A DNA stretch of 64,000 nucleotides from Comamonas resistens (lineage in GTDB: Bacteria; Pseudomonadota; Gammaproteobacteria; Burkholderiales; Burkholderiaceae_C): NCBI RefSeq assembly GCF_030064165.1, contig NZ_CP125947.1:1550001-1614000 (forward strand), given 5' to 3'. This document shows positions 1-8,908 of this stretch, one piece after another. A program made the translations under genes and the position numbers. A model generated the notes under the pieces. That model saw only the letters and a list, made by a program, of their open reading frames with translations, did no database searches and was not told the DNA's origin. Numbering within the stretch: the stretch's first letter is position 1; every line of letters begins with the position of its first letter.

Positions 1-251
1 ACCCCAAGGCCGTGATTTTTGCGATGGCGCTGTTTCCGGTGCAGACCTGGCTCAGCGTCTCCAACTATGCGGGAGTCATGGGCCGCTTTGTGCTGTTGGT
101 GGCATCGATTGGCGGGCTGTGGATTGTATTTGGCTCCTTGCTCATAGGCGGCCGCGTCCGCTGGCTGCAGCCCCAGGTGTTTCAGCGCCTGGCGGCATTG
201 ACGTTGTGGGGTTTTGCGGCCTGGTTGCTGATCAACGGCATTTTCTTCTGA
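1..251 (+). CDS. LysE/RhtB-family amino-acid exporter, C-terminal part
   Basis: The reading frame is already open at the left edge, so only about the last 83 residues are present. It begins with PKAVIFAMALFP, which matches the NPKA motif in the middle of LysE/RhtB translocators (the missing Asn codon would lie just outside). The rest is two or three hydrophobic helices ending in INGIFF, the usual end of this family. These inner-membrane proteins export amino acids or related metabolites; the substrate cannot be told from this fragment. No terminator is obvious in the 180 bases that follow, which hold nothing else I can name. Confidence 0.75.
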   Translation, partial: PKAVIFAMALFPVQTWLSVSNYAGVMGRFVLLVASIGGLWIVFGSLLIGGRVRWLQPQVFQRLAALTLWGFAAWLLINGIFF

Positions 252-433
252 GCGTGGCTGAATCCACGAGCCTGCGCGGTTATGACTTCGGTGAGAAAAT
301 CTCCCTCTGTAATGCTATCGGGCACAGGGGTGCCAGGCATTGGTTAAGGAGCTTGGAAAAGCTCCGGCTTCGATGCAATATGGAGCTGAAGCTCTGTCAT
401 GCTGGTAGGGCCTGCACTCCAAGAGATCAATAA

Positions 434-1063
434 ATGTCTAGTTACAACGCTGCTTTTGAAATTCATGTCCACGGTCAGGTTCTGCTCCGTGCTGATGTTA
501 CGTACGAGCAGCTCCAGGATGCGCTGCGCCCTTTGTGGGCCTATGCCGGTGCCCGCTCGCTGAAGGAAGGGGAGTCCAGCTTCTACGATGAAGAGCCTGG
601 CATCCAGTTCAATGCGCAAGAGCGCGCGCTGCAGATGTGCTGGACGGTGCGTGGCGATGACGATTTCCGACAGGCTCTGGACGATATGTGCATGGGCCTC
701 AATGAGCTGGCAGAGCAGGGTTCGCCCATCGAGGTGACGTTCTACGACACCGAGTTCGACGAGGACGAAGCACCAGCCGAAGCGCAAAGCCGCGACGACT
801 TCCTGATGCTGTTCGTCGGTCCCAATCCGGCGGCCATCATGCAGGTGCAGCGCGATCTGCTGGTGCAGGATGTCGTCAACCTCATGGAGCGCCATTTCGA
901 CGGCGCCGAGCTGGGCGGTGTGGTGCAGGAAATCGACAAGCTGTTCTCGCAGCGTTTCGAGGCTCTGGTCAGCTCGCTGGAGCTGGGCAAGCCTCCGCGC
1001 GGCGGCTCCGGTGGCTCCGGCTCTGGTCATGGCGGCAATCGCCGCCCGCGCCATCTGCATTGA
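434..1063 (+). CDS. Conserved hypothetical cytosolic protein with Gly-rich tail
   Basis: A 209-residue soluble protein that I cannot assign to a function. The body is acidic and mixed alpha/beta (residues 1-185). It ends in a flexible tail of about 20 residues rich in Gly, Ser, His and Arg (GGSGGSGSGHGG, then a basic end). There is no signal peptide or membrane segment. The ATG follows an AGAG-type ribosome site, and codon use matches the neighbours, so it is likely a real gene. It is followed after about 80 bases by a metallopeptidase-like gene on the same strand. The tail could bind metal or nucleic acid, but that is speculation. Confidence 0.7.
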   Translation: MSSYNAAFEIHVHGQVLLRADVTYEQLQDALRPLWAYAGARSLKEGESSFYDEEPGIQFNAQERALQMCWTVRGDDDFRQALDDMCMGLNELAEQGSPIEVTFYDTEFDEDEAPAEAQSRDDFLMLFVGPNPAAIMQVQRDLLVQDVVNLMERHFDGAELGGVVQEIDKLFSQRFEALVSSLELGKPPRGGSGGSGSGHGGNRRPRHLH

Positions 1064-1141
1064 TTCGGCCTCCAGCCTTTTGCCTGACCTCAAGCCCTCC
1101 CGGGTGCAGCAACTGCGGCACCGGAGGGTTTGTCATTTGAT

Positions 1142-1729
1142 ATGAAGCCTATTCCAACGCCCAAGTATTCGGGCTCCATCAGCGCGCAGCTGCGCAAGGA
1201 CAAGGCTGCGGCGGCATCGCCGCTGGCCCTGCCTTATCTGGCCAGCTATGCGCCGTCGCTGCAGCAGAAAGTGCGCGACTGGCTGCAGGCCGGCAAGGCC
1301 GCTGAATGGCTGTTGCGCAAGTATCCGCAGGCGCATGCGGTGCGTACGGACAAGGCTTTGTACGACTATGTGGATGCCCTCAAGGCGCAATATCTGCGCA
1401 ACGCAGGCCAGCTGCATCGAGTCGCCTACGACAGCAGGATCCATGTGGTGCGCAATGCCCTGGGCCTGCATACGCGCCGCGCAATTGCGCATGGCGGCAA
1501 GCTCAATGCACGCCACGAGATTCATGTGGCCGCCATGTTCAAGCAGGCGCCCGATGATTTCTTGCGCATGATCTGTGTGCACGAGCTGGCGCATATCCGC
1601 GTCATGGATCATGACAAGGCCTTCTATCAGCTGTGCACGCATATGGAGCCGGACTACCATCAGCTGGAGTTTGATGTGCGTTTTTATCTCAGCTATCTGG
1701 ATACAGGCGCAGAGCCTCTCTGGGGCTGA
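1142..1729 (+). CDS. YgjP-like (DUF45/M48-type) zinc metallopeptidase
   Basis: A 195-residue protein with an HELAH motif at residues 147-151 and a further His six residues on (HIRVMDH). This is the HExxH-x5-H layout of the YgjP/WLM-related gluzincin group, in which the three histidines hold zinc. No signal peptide is seen, so it should act in the cytosol; the natural substrate of this family is not established. An upstream TTG at 1130 is in frame but sits directly on the GGAGGG ribosome site at 1123-1128, so the ATG at 1142 is preferred. The first 30 residues are Ala/Lys-rich and probably unstructured. Confidence 0.75.
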   Translation: MKPIPTPKYSGSISAQLRKDKAAAASPLALPYLASYAPSLQQKVRDWLQAGKAAEWLLRKYPQAHAVRTDKALYDYVDALKAQYLRNAGQLHRVAYDSRIHVVRNALGLHTRRAIAHGGKLNARHEIHVAAMFKQAPDDFLRMICVHELAHIRVMDHDKAFYQLCTHMEPDYHQLEFDVRFYLSYLDTGAEPLWG

Positions 1730-1758
1730 ACTGGTCCGAGGCAGGGCCCGCCGACGGC

Positions 1759-2667
1759 TCAGGCTGTCATGGCCTCTGCGCTGGGTGAAGGAATGGCCGC
1801 ATGGCTGCAGCAGCTGCCTGGCAGTTCCAGCCAGCGCTGGGCAGCAGCCTGCAGCGCAGGCAGCGAGCCTGTGGTCATGAGCCGAATCTGCGCGGGCAGG
1901 GCCAAGCGGGGGCTGGCTGCATCGCTCTCGGCTTTTTCCGGAGCCAGCAGGCTGCGCTGCTCCAGCATGCGCCGGGTCTGGCGGGCGACGGGGGCGCCGG
2001 TATCCAGAAACTGTATGTCGGGGCCCAGCAACGCGCGCAGATCATCCTTGACGAACACATAGTGGGTACAGCCCAGGACCAGCGTATCCATCTGCCCGGT
2101 TTTTTGGCCAAATTGGCCCAGGGCGCCGATGTACTTTGCGCAGAGTGCTCTGGTTTCGGTAGTCTCCGTGCTTTCGGGCAAAGGCTGTTCGGTGCTGCGC
2201 TCTATGGCCTTGGCCAGACCGTCGCAAGCCATCAGGTGAAAGTGGGCGCGCTGACCATGCTCGTCCACCAGTCGTGCCACGCGCCCGCTGCTGATGGTGC
2301 CGCGTGTGGCGATCACGCCCACATGATGGGTCTGGCTGGAAAAGGACGCGGGCTTGATCGCCGGCTCCACCCCGATCACAGGCAGGTCCGGCATCTGCGC
2401 GCGCAGCAGCTCCACGGCAGCGGCCGTTGCCGTGTTGCAGGCAATGACCAGGATCTTGATGTCATGGTGCTCGCGCAGATGCCGGGCGATTGCCAGGGTT
2501 CTCTCCTGCACAAAGGCGTCCCCGCGCGCATCGCCATAGGGGGCATTGCCGCTGTCGGCCAGATAGACAAACTGCTCATGGGGCAGCTCGTGGAGCAGCG
2601 CCTGCAGCACGCTGAGGCCGCCTACGCCGCTGTCAAAAATGCCTATGGGAGACTGTGAGTGGTGCAT
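1759..2667 (-). CDS. murI: Glutamate racemase
   Basis: MurI converts L-glutamate to D-glutamate for peptidoglycan synthesis in the cytosol. The 302-residue product starts with the family's GIFDSGVGGLSV glycine loop (residues 9-20), followed by YLADSGNAPYG. It carries both catalytic cysteines, in ACNTA (Cys77) and GCTHY (Cys200). Length is slightly above the usual 260-290 because of an insertion near residues 155-190 and a C-terminal tail of about 25 residues. It is convergent with the metallopeptidase gene (30-base gap) and stands alone on its strand. Confidence 0.95.
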   Translation of the reverse strand: MHHSQSPIGIFDSGVGGLSVLQALLHELPHEQFVYLADSGNAPYGDARGDAFVQERTLAIARHLREHHDIKILVIACNTATAAAVELLRAQMPDLPVIGVEPAIKPASFSSQTHHVGVIATRGTISSGRVARLVDEHGQRAHFHLMACDGLAKAIERSTEQPLPESTETTETRALCAKYIGALGQFGQKTGQMDTLVLGCTHYVFVKDDLRALLGPDIQFLDTGAPVARQTRRMLEQRSLLAPEKAESDAASPRLALPAQIRLMTTGSLPALQAAAQRWLELPGSCCSHAAIPSPSAEAMTA

Positions 2668-2759
2668 GGCCTGGGCGGTGGAGTCGGTAGTGGGGTGGAG
2701 AGCTGCCCCGCAGTATCTGCCGCTTTGAAATTGGCAGTGGCAACAGGGCTATGGCGGGC

Positions 2760-3302
2760 TCAATTATGGTCCTGACCGGTTTGCGCGGCAGGCAGACCGC
2801 ACAGGGAGCAGAACTGATCGTCATGAGACACCTCGTGGCCGGCCGGGCAGTAGCGGGTGGCAAGCATGCCGGGCCGCTTCCAGCTGGAAAAGAAAATGCT
2901 GAAGGCCATGGCATAGAAAGCCATGCCGTGACCTGTGAAGGCCCTGACGCCTTGCTCGTTGTCCACGCTGGAGTTGGAGATGACGGCGAGAAAGTTCACG
3001 ATGGCATAGCCGAAGATGGTGAAGGCGGCATAGCGCATCCAGTCCGGGCAGCCTGCCAGCACTTTTTTCCAGGAGAACTTCAGGCGGTTGCCGTTGTTGA
3101 TGCGTTGCGCAATCAGCACTGCAGGAATCCAGACCACAAAGATACCTCCACCCAGTGCAACCGACAGGTTTGTCTGCTGATCCTCATTGAGCAAACTGGT
3201 GAGCAGCTCCAACTGGCCCGTCAATGCGAGCAGGTTCACGCAGGCGCACAGCAGCAGGCCAAGGCCAGAAATCAACATCAGAGGGAGCAACAGGATTCTC
3301 AT
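2760..3302 (-). CDS. Hypothetical membrane protein with C-terminal zinc-ribbon-like motif
   Basis: About 180 residues. Two hydrophobic stretches near the N terminus and two more near residues 95-145 suggest four membrane helices. The C terminus has CPAGH...FCSLCG, a CxxxH/CxxC pattern like a small zinc ribbon, which is unusual at the end of a small membrane protein. I do not recognise a named family. The ATG at 3302 is preferred; an in-frame TTG at 3314 would add four residues. One copy of the dispersed GATAGCT repeat lies just upstream (3329-3365), between this gene and the next one on the same strand. Confidence 0.6.
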   Translation of the reverse strand: MRILLLPLMLISGLGLLLCACVNLLALTGQLELLTSLLNEDQQTNLSVALGGGIFVVWIPAVLIAQRINNGNRLKFSWKKVLAGCPDWMRYAAFTIFGYAIVNFLAVISNSSVDNEQGVRAFTGHGMAFYAMAFSIFFSSWKRPGMLATRYCPAGHEVSHDDQFCSLCGLPAAQTGQDHN

Positions 3303-3328
3303 ATTTCTACGCAAGTGATATCAAAAAT

Positions 3329-3365
3329 GTAGCTGAAATCGCTTGATGTGTATGCGATGAGGTCG
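3329..3365 (+). repeat. Dispersed intergenic repeat, copy 1 of 8
   Basis: A 37-base core with the layout GATAGCT-N4-GCGCTT-N7-AAGCG-N3-GAGGC. This copy reads TGTAGCT...TCGCTTGATG...GAGGT, and is followed by a T-rich flank. It overlaps no gene start and ends a few bases before the stop of the neighbouring minus-strand gene. GCGCTT and AAGCG can pair as a hairpin in the consensus. Confidence 0.65.
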
Positions 3366-3369
3366 GTTT

Positions 3370-3957
3370 TCATTGGGGTTCTGCTCTGCGTGTGGCCAGC
3401 GCAATGCTGTCAATGGAGCGGCCAAAATAGCTTTGCCGGGCCGTCAGGCGTGCAGGCATGGGGCCGTCGGGAAGGCGGTCAAAGGCTTGCTCGTCTATGC
3501 AGAACTCGAAAAACATATAGCGCACCTCGGCCAGCTTGAGCTGGTAGTGACAGCTATAGCGTCCCGAGCTGCGCTTTTTGGTCGCGCTGCTCTCGGTCTG
3601 GACTTCCGTGGCGAAGACCAGGTTGTAGGTCTTGGGCAATGTGGCCGCCAGATTGAGCCAGAGCACCAGCAGCCAAAATCCCAGGCACAGTGGAATCATC
3701 AGCAGCCGCTTGAGGGGGCCGTAGTCTTGCCAGGGGCCGGCAGGTTTCCATTGACCGCGCTTGTACAGAACACGCAGCCAGATCAGGCCCAGAGCAGTCA
3801 ATGCCAAAGAGAGGTAAAGCGCCTGCAGTTGCCATGTATCACTGGGCACAAAGCCCCGAGAGAACATGGGTACCAGCGCACCCAGCATGACGATCAAGAA
3901 AACGCCGACCAGCCATTTCTGAGCGCTTGAGGCGTCTGGGCTCCATAGTCCCTTCAT
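3370..3957 (-). CDS. Hypothetical membrane protein (three predicted helices)
   Basis: A 195-residue protein with hydrophobic segments at about residues 15-32, 43-62 and 83-105, then a soluble tail of about 85 residues containing Cys, Tyr and basic residues (SGRYSCHYQLKL...FFEFCIDE). No family is recognised. Its ATG overlaps the stop of the upstream gene (ATGA, 3954-3957), so it is the last gene of a minus-strand operon with the unknown gene at 3954-4760 and the SUKH-like gene at 4780-5382. Membrane partner plus SUKH neighbour suggests a shared protective role, but this is inference. Confidence 0.65.
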   Translation of the reverse strand: MKGLWSPDASSAQKWLVGVFLIVMLGALVPMFSRGFVPSDTWQLQALYLSLALTALGLIWLRVLYKRGQWKPAGPWQDYGPLKRLLMIPLCLGFWLLVLWLNLAATLPKTYNLVFATEVQTESSATKKRSSGRYSCHYQLKLAEVRYMFFEFCIDEQAFDRLPDGPMPARLTARQSYFGRSIDSIALATRRAEPQ

Positions 3958-4760
3958 GCGTCCAGCTCCTGCAGGTTCAGGCCCACCTCCTGCAGCGCCT
4001 GGCGCAGACGCTCTGCAGAGGCTGCATCTTGCAAACTCAGCAGATAGCTGTCGTCATCGTTTTCTATGACGCAAAGCCTGAGCTCCAGCGGCGCAAGCGC
4101 AGTGTTCACCGCCGCAATGGCTGCTTCGGCATCATCGAGTTCCGAGTCTTCGAGTTCATCCCATGGCGCTTGGGCATCGAGTTCTGGATAGTGTTTTTCC
4201 AGCAGATCGGCAGCGCCGTCAATGACAGACTCGTCATCCTTCCAGTCGACTCTGGCGATATGGCCTTCGTCTGCCAGCTGACGCAGCACCCAGTCCAGGC
4301 GCTGCTTTTTGCGCAGGTCTTCCAGTTGCATTTCATTGCGCAGCAGCCATTGCCGGGTCCAGCCAGCGTCGCGGCTCAATGCTGTGACCAGCTTTTGCAG
4401 CGGCTCCTGCCATTGGGGCTTGCGCCCTGTGCCGCGTCGAATCTGCTCGGGTGTTTCAGACAGCAGCTGGATGGCCCAGGTCATCATGGGCTCCATGCAC
4501 CGTTGAGCGCGTTTGTTGAAGCTGTTGCCGGGGCTCAGCGACTGCAGCTGCGCAGCCTTGGAGCCCGGCTGCGCGGGACATTGCAGCAAGGCATCGAAAA
4601 TCGGTTCACTGCCGTTGTTGTCGTGCAGACTGATGGTCAGGCGCAAGCTCAGCCCTTCGGCATTGCGGCGCAGATCCAGCAGGCGCTCGCCGTCGTGGGC
4701 CTTGCCCTGCACATCTGCGGGAAGTGCCTGCAGTACTTCGATCAGATGTTGAAGACTCAT
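3954..4760 (-). CDS. Conserved hypothetical cytosolic protein, acidic C-terminal domain
   Basis: About 268 residues, soluble, no signal peptide. The first half is an alpha/beta region with a central RRGTGRKP segment. The second half has a very acidic stretch (residues about 195-225, rich in Asp and Glu) followed by a short domain ending LQDAASAERLRQALQEVGLNLQEL, which resembles a small ferredoxin-like fold. The ATG at 4760 begins 20 bases after the upstream stop; a longer in-frame start at 4856 would overlap that gene heavily and reads like shadow sequence. It is the middle gene of a three-gene operon. The function is unknown. Confidence 0.65.
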   Translation of the reverse strand: MSLQHLIEVLQALPADVQGKAHDGERLLDLRRNAEGLSLRLTISLHDNNGSEPIFDALLQCPAQPGSKAAQLQSLSPGNSFNKRAQRCMEPMMTWAIQLLSETPEQIRRGTGRKPQWQEPLQKLVTALSRDAGWTRQWLLRNEMQLEDLRKKQRLDWVLRQLADEGHIARVDWKDDESVIDGAADLLEKHYPELDAQAPWDELEDSELDDAEAAIAAVNTALAPLELRLCVIENDDDSYLLSLQDAASAERLRQALQEVGLNLQELDA

Positions 4761-4779
4761 AGGTGGAGGGTGGTGGGCT

Positions 4780-5382
4780 TCATTCGTAGTATTCCCAGGC
4801 CGCAAGCATGGCTGCAGCCTGCTCTGCGCTGCCTGTGAAACGGGAGAGTTCGGCAAGTATCCGGGCTTTGCCCTCGGTGCTCAGGCCATCGTCGAGATTC
4901 AGCTCCTGCTCGTCCAATGCTTGATGCGCATTGGCGACCGTGACCAGCGCTCCGATGGCGGTGTAGAGGTCCGGTGCGAAAACCTTGGGAGCCCAATGCC
5001 CTGCACCATGAAAGGCAAACAATACCTGGCCGGACAGCCTGTCGTAGATGAAAGGATCCCCACCTTGCTCTGCAATCACCAGCCAATGACCGGGCCAGTT
5101 GTCAAAGGGCTTGTCGGGGTCCGATTGCCAGGCATAGCCTGCTTGCAGACCGAACAGTCGGCCAAGCGGCGGTATGCACACAGGATTGCCGCCCACGGAC
5201 AAAGTGATGCCCACAGGCCCCACCGATTCATAGATCACTTCGCCCCAAGGGCCTATCTGTGCGTAAAAGTCCGCTATTTCCTGGGGGAGGGTCTTTTCGT
5301 CACCTTTCCAGAGACTGGCGTCCTGGGCGCGCAGCTCCCCCCAGTTGGAGAGCAGATGACGGATTTCTTCGGTGCTGTGCAT
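4780..5382 (-). CDS. SMI1/KNR4 (SUKH)-like protein
   Basis: About 200 residues. Features of the SUKH fold are visible: an N-terminal helix with LPQEIADFYAQIGPWGE, then GNPVCIPPLGRLFGL, then WLVIAEQGGDPFIYD followed by GQVLFAFHGAGHW. SUKH proteins in bacteria are often immunity proteins that neutralise contact-delivered or polymorphic toxins; others have housekeeping roles. It heads a three-gene minus-strand operon with two unknown genes, one of them membrane-bound. The ATG at 5382 is preferred over one at 5415. The family call rests on motif reading without a profile search. Confidence 0.65.
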   Translation of the reverse strand: MHSTEEIRHLLSNWGELRAQDASLWKGDEKTLPQEIADFYAQIGPWGEVIYESVGPVGITLSVGGNPVCIPPLGRLFGLQAGYAWQSDPDKPFDNWPGHWLVIAEQGGDPFIYDRLSGQVLFAFHGAGHWAPKVFAPDLYTAIGALVTVANAHQALDEQELNLDDGLSTEGKARILAELSRFTGSAEQAAAMLAAWEYYE

Positions 5383-5932
5383 AAAGTTTGGTGTATTTTT
5401 TGACCCTACAGGCATTGGGCGGAGTCACACCCCGCATGACGGGCAGTGGCTTGCGCCGGACCACAAAGCCGAAATGCCCAAGGCATGCCTGAGCACCGCG
5501 AGGCCTCGCTGCCGGGTTTGCGGTTCAATATATTCGATAAAAAGTCTTCTCACGCCCTTTCCACTTGCGCAGGCTGCTACGAAAAGTGATGCGGATAGCC
5601 GGATGCGGGCAGATTGGCATCGCCCAGGCCTTGTGTTGCTGCTCGTCGCAGTCGGCGGTGGTGGGGCAGGCATGCGGCATCGGCTGCTTGAAAGCTTCGT
5701 ATATGCATGGGTAGGCAAAACTGCAGATAGTCGCCAGAATATTTTGGCGGCCCGCTGAGAGGGGACTTGAAGGTGATTGCTGGGCGATTGATCGCTGTTT
5801 TATATCTGCATGCAATCAGCGGGTTTGATGATTTTTCTGTCAACAAAAATCAATAACCATCAGTCTAAAGTCATTGAGGTGCTCAGGTTTTTGTAGCGGC
5901 GAAAGCGGAGCTTCCTCTAAAATAATTCGCCC
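5383..5932. other. 550-base gap without a convincing gene
   Basis: This stretch separates the divergent SUKH-like operon and the mrp operon. Short ORFs on both strands lack family features and a good ribosome site. The last 130 bases are clearly AT-rich compared with the rest of the window, and probably hold promoters. I see no tRNA, repeat core or hairpin terminator here. Confidence 0.5.
5918..5923 (+). promoter_or_regulatory. Candidate -10 box close to the mrpA start
   Basis: TAAAAT lies nine bases before the mrpA ATG and no Shine-Dalgarno sequence is present. This spacing would put the transcript start at or next to the ATG, as in leaderless messages. A good -35 at 17 bases is not visible, so the call is weak. 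Confidence 0.35.
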
Positions 5933-8908
5933 ATGCCCCTCATTACCCTCGTCCTTTTACCCTTTATAGGCAGCCTTTTGGCGGCCTTTCTGCCCGCGAA
6001 CGCGCGCAATACAGAATCCACTTTGGCCGGCATCATTGCCCTGGCCTGCGCCATACAGGTAGGGATGCTTTTCCCTGAGGTAGCGGATGGGGCCGTGCTC
6101 AGGCAGGAGGTCGAATGGCTGCCGGCGCTGGGTCTGAATCTGGTGATCCGCATGGACGGATTTGCCTGGATGTTCTCCATGCTGGTCTTCGGCATTGGCG
6201 CGCTGGTAGTGCTGTATGCGCGCTACTACATGTCGCCCGCCGATCCTGTACCACGCTTTTTCTCTTTCTTTCTGGCATTCATGGGGGCCATGGCCGGGGT
6301 GGTGCTCTCGGGCAACATCATCCAGCTGGTGTTTTTCTGGGAGCTGACCAGTCTCTTTTCCTTCCTGCTGATTGGTTACTGGTACCACCGCAAGGATGCA
6401 CGCCGGGGTGCACGCATGGCCCTGACGGTGACGGGCACAGGGGGGCTGGCCATGCTGGTGGGCATGCTGGTGCTGGGCCATATCGTGGGCAGCTATGACC
6501 TCGACAATGTGTTGGCTGCCGGTCAGCAAGTGCGTGACAGCAGCCTGTACATGGTGGCGCTGGTATTGATCCTGCTGGGCGCGCTGACCAAGAGTGCGCA
6601 GTTTCCCTTCCAGTTCTGGCTGCCCAATGCCATGGCTGCGCCGACGCCGGTATCGGCCTATCTGCATTCGGCCACCATGGTCAAGGCCGGCGTGTTCTTG
6701 CTGGCACGCATGTGGCCGGTGCTGGGAGATACCGATGCCTGGTTCTGGATGGTAGGCAGTGCGGGTGCGCTGACGCTGCTGATTGGCGGCTATTGCGCGA
6801 TGTTCCAGCATGATCTCAAGGGCTTGCTGGCGTATTCCACGATTTCCCATCTGGGGCTGATCACCTTGCTGCTGGGCCTCAACAGCAAGCTGGCCGCGGT
6901 GGCGGCGGTGTTTCACATCATGAATCACGCCACGTTCAAGGCCTCGCTGTTCATGGCCGCCGGTATCGTGGACCACGAAAGTGGCACGCGCGACATTCGG
7001 CGTCTGTCCGGTTTGCGCTTGATGATGCCCATCACGGCGACTCTGGCCTGTGTGGCCAGCGCAGCCATGGCCGGTGTGCCCCTACTCAACGGTTTCATCT
7101 CCAAGGAGATGTTCTTCGCCGAGACGGTTTATCTGGATGCCGCACCCTGGGTAAAGACAATCTTGCCCGTGCTGGCAACGGTGGCAGGCATGTTCAGCGT
7201 GGCCTATTCGCTGCGTTTCACGGTGGATGTATTTTTCGGCCCCAAGGCCACGGATCTGCCCCATGAACCTCACGAGCCCCCTCACTGGATGCGTGTGCCG
7301 GTCGAGCTGCTGGTGCTGGCCTGCTTGATCGTGGGCATCTTTCCCGCATGGGCCATCGGCGGCTTTCTGGCTGCGGCTGCAACCCCTGTGGTGGGCGGCG
7401 ATTTGCCTGAGTACAGCCTGGCCATCTGGCATGGCTGGAACATGCCGCTGATGATGAGTCTGGTGGCACTGGCCGGCGGCATTGTGCTGTATGTGCTGCT
7501 GCGCTGGCAGCGCAGCTCGGGCAACTTTGACACTACCCCTGTGCTGGGCCAGGTCAGTGGTCGCAGGGTCTTTGAAAACCTGATGGCCCGCCTGACCTTG
7601 ATGGGACGCGCCGGCCGCCGTGCCTTGTCGACCCGACGCTGGCAATGGCAGATGCTGTGGCTGACCTGCGTGACACTGATTGCCGCAGCGCTGCCGCTGT
7701 GGCTTCGCGGCATGCAACTGGGCAACCGCGGCGTGCTGCCGGTGTCATCGGCGTTTGTACTACTTTGGGCGATTGGCTGCCTGTGCGCATTGGGGACTGC
7801 CTGGAAGGCCAAGTACCACCGTATGACGGCGCTGATCATGCTGGGCGGATCGGGCCTGTGCATGGTGCTGACCTTCCTGTGGTTCTCCGCACCTGATCTG
7901 GCCCTGACGCAACTGGTGGTGGAGGTGGTGACCACGGTGCTGATCTTGCTGGGGCTGCGCTGGCTGCCCAAGCGGGACAAGAACATGCGTACCGATGACA
8001 GCTTTGATGCCAGGGCCAAGGCCCGACGTCTGCGCGATCTGGTGCTGTCGCTGATTGCGGGTGGTGGTGTCGCCTGGCTGGCTTTTGCCATGATGAGCCG
8101 CCCGTTCTACGAAAGCACATCGACCTTCTTCCTCGAACATGCGCTTGGCGGCGGCGGTGGCACCAATGTGGTCAACGTGACGCTGGTGGACTTCCGCGGC
8201 TTCGATACCTTTGGCGAAATCGTGGTTCTGGGTATCGTGGGCATAGTCATCTATGCATTGCTGCGGCGCTTCCGTCCGGCGCGCGAAGCCATGGACATTC
8301 CCGAACAGCAGCGCTATGTGCCGGGCGACTTGCAGACCGATCTGCTGAACCCCCGCAATGCCAGCGATACAGCCGTGGGCTATCTGATGGTTCCTGCCGT
8401 GCTGGTGCGCTTGCTGCTGCCGTTTGCCACGCTGGTGGCGGCCTATATCTTTGTGCGTGGGCACAACCAGCCCGGCGGTGGCTTTGTGGCGGGACTGGTG
8501 TTCTCCGTGGCCTTGCTCATGCAGTACATCATTTCGGGAACGCACTGGGTGGAGGCCCATTTGCCGCTGTATCCACGCCGCTGGATAGGCGCAGGCCTGC
8601 TGTTTGCATTGGGCACGGGCCTGGGCTCCATCGCCGTGGGTTACCCCTTCCTGACCAGCCATGGCTTTGATTTTTCGTTGCCGTTGATTGGCCATGTGCA
8701 CTTTGCCAGCGCCACTTTCTTTGATATTGGCGTGTTCGCCCTGGTGGTGGGATCGGTGATGCTGATCCTGACAGCGATTGCTCACCAATCGGTTCGCGGT
8801 CACAGATTCCACGCGCGCATGCTGGAAGAACAGGAACAAGAGGCCAAGAAGGCCGAGGCCGCAGTGCAGGCCGCTACCGCCGATGCGCTGGCCCGAGGAG
8901 GTATGTGA
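5933..8908 (+). CDS. mrpA: Mrp-type Na+(K+)/H+ antiporter subunit A, fused A and B domains
   Basis: A 991-residue inner-membrane protein. Residues about 1-450 form the NuoL-like antiporter core, with the conserved Glu in FFWELTSLFSFLLIGYW and the Lys motifs GALTKSAQFPFQFWLP and SATMVKAGVFLLAR. The C-terminal part (about 800-950) is an MnhB domain (VAAYIFVRGHNQPGGGF). No separate mrpB exists, so this is the fused, six-gene (group 2, PhaAB-like) form. The complex expels Na+ or K+ in exchange for protons and supports pH and salt tolerance. It is first in the operon and overlaps mrpC by one base. There is no visible ribosome site. Confidence 0.95.
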   Translation: MPLITLVLLPFIGSLLAAFLPANARNTESTLAGIIALACAIQVGMLFPEVADGAVLRQEVEWLPALGLNLVIRMDGFAWMFSMLVFGIGALVVLYARYYMSPADPVPRFFSFFLAFMGAMAGVVLSGNIIQLVFFWELTSLFSFLLIGYWYHRKDARRGARMALTVTGTGGLAMLVGMLVLGHIVGSYDLDNVLAAGQQVRDSSLYMVALVLILLGALTKSAQFPFQFWLPNAMAAPTPVSAYLHSATMVKAGVFLLARMWPVLGDTDAWFWMVGSAGALTLLIGGYCAMFQHDLKGLLAYSTISHLGLITLLLGLNSKLAAVAAVFHIMNHATFKASLFMAAGIVDHESGTRDIRRLSGLRLMMPITATLACVASAAMAGVPLLNGFISKEMFFAETVYLDAAPWVKTILPVLATVAGMFSVAYSLRFTVDVFFGPKATDLPHEPHEPPHWMRVPVELLVLACLIVGIFPAWAIGGFLAAAATPVVGGDLPEYSLAIWHGWNMPLMMSLVALAGGIVLYVLLRWQRSSGNFDTTPVLGQVSGRRVFENLMARLTLMGRAGRRALSTRRWQWQMLWLTCVTLIAAALPLWLRGMQLGNRGVLPVSSAFVLLWAIGCLCALGTAWKAKYHRMTALIMLGGSGLCMVLTFLWFSAPDLALTQLVVEVVTTVLILLGLRWLPKRDKNMRTDDSFDARAKARRLRDLVLSLIAGGGVAWLAFAMMSRPFYESTSTFFLEHALGGGGGTNVVNVTLVDFRGFDTFGEIVVLGIVGIVIYALLRRFRPAREAMDIPEQQRYVPGDLQTDLLNPRNASDTAVGYLMVPAVLVRLLLPFATLVAAYIFVRGHNQPGGGFVAGLVFSVALLMQYIISGTHWVEAHLPLYPRRWIGAGLLFALGTGLGSIAVGYPFLTSHGFDFSLPLIGHVHFASATFFDIGVFALVVGSVMLILTAIAHQSVRGHRFHARMLEEQEQEAKKAEAAVQAATADALARGGM

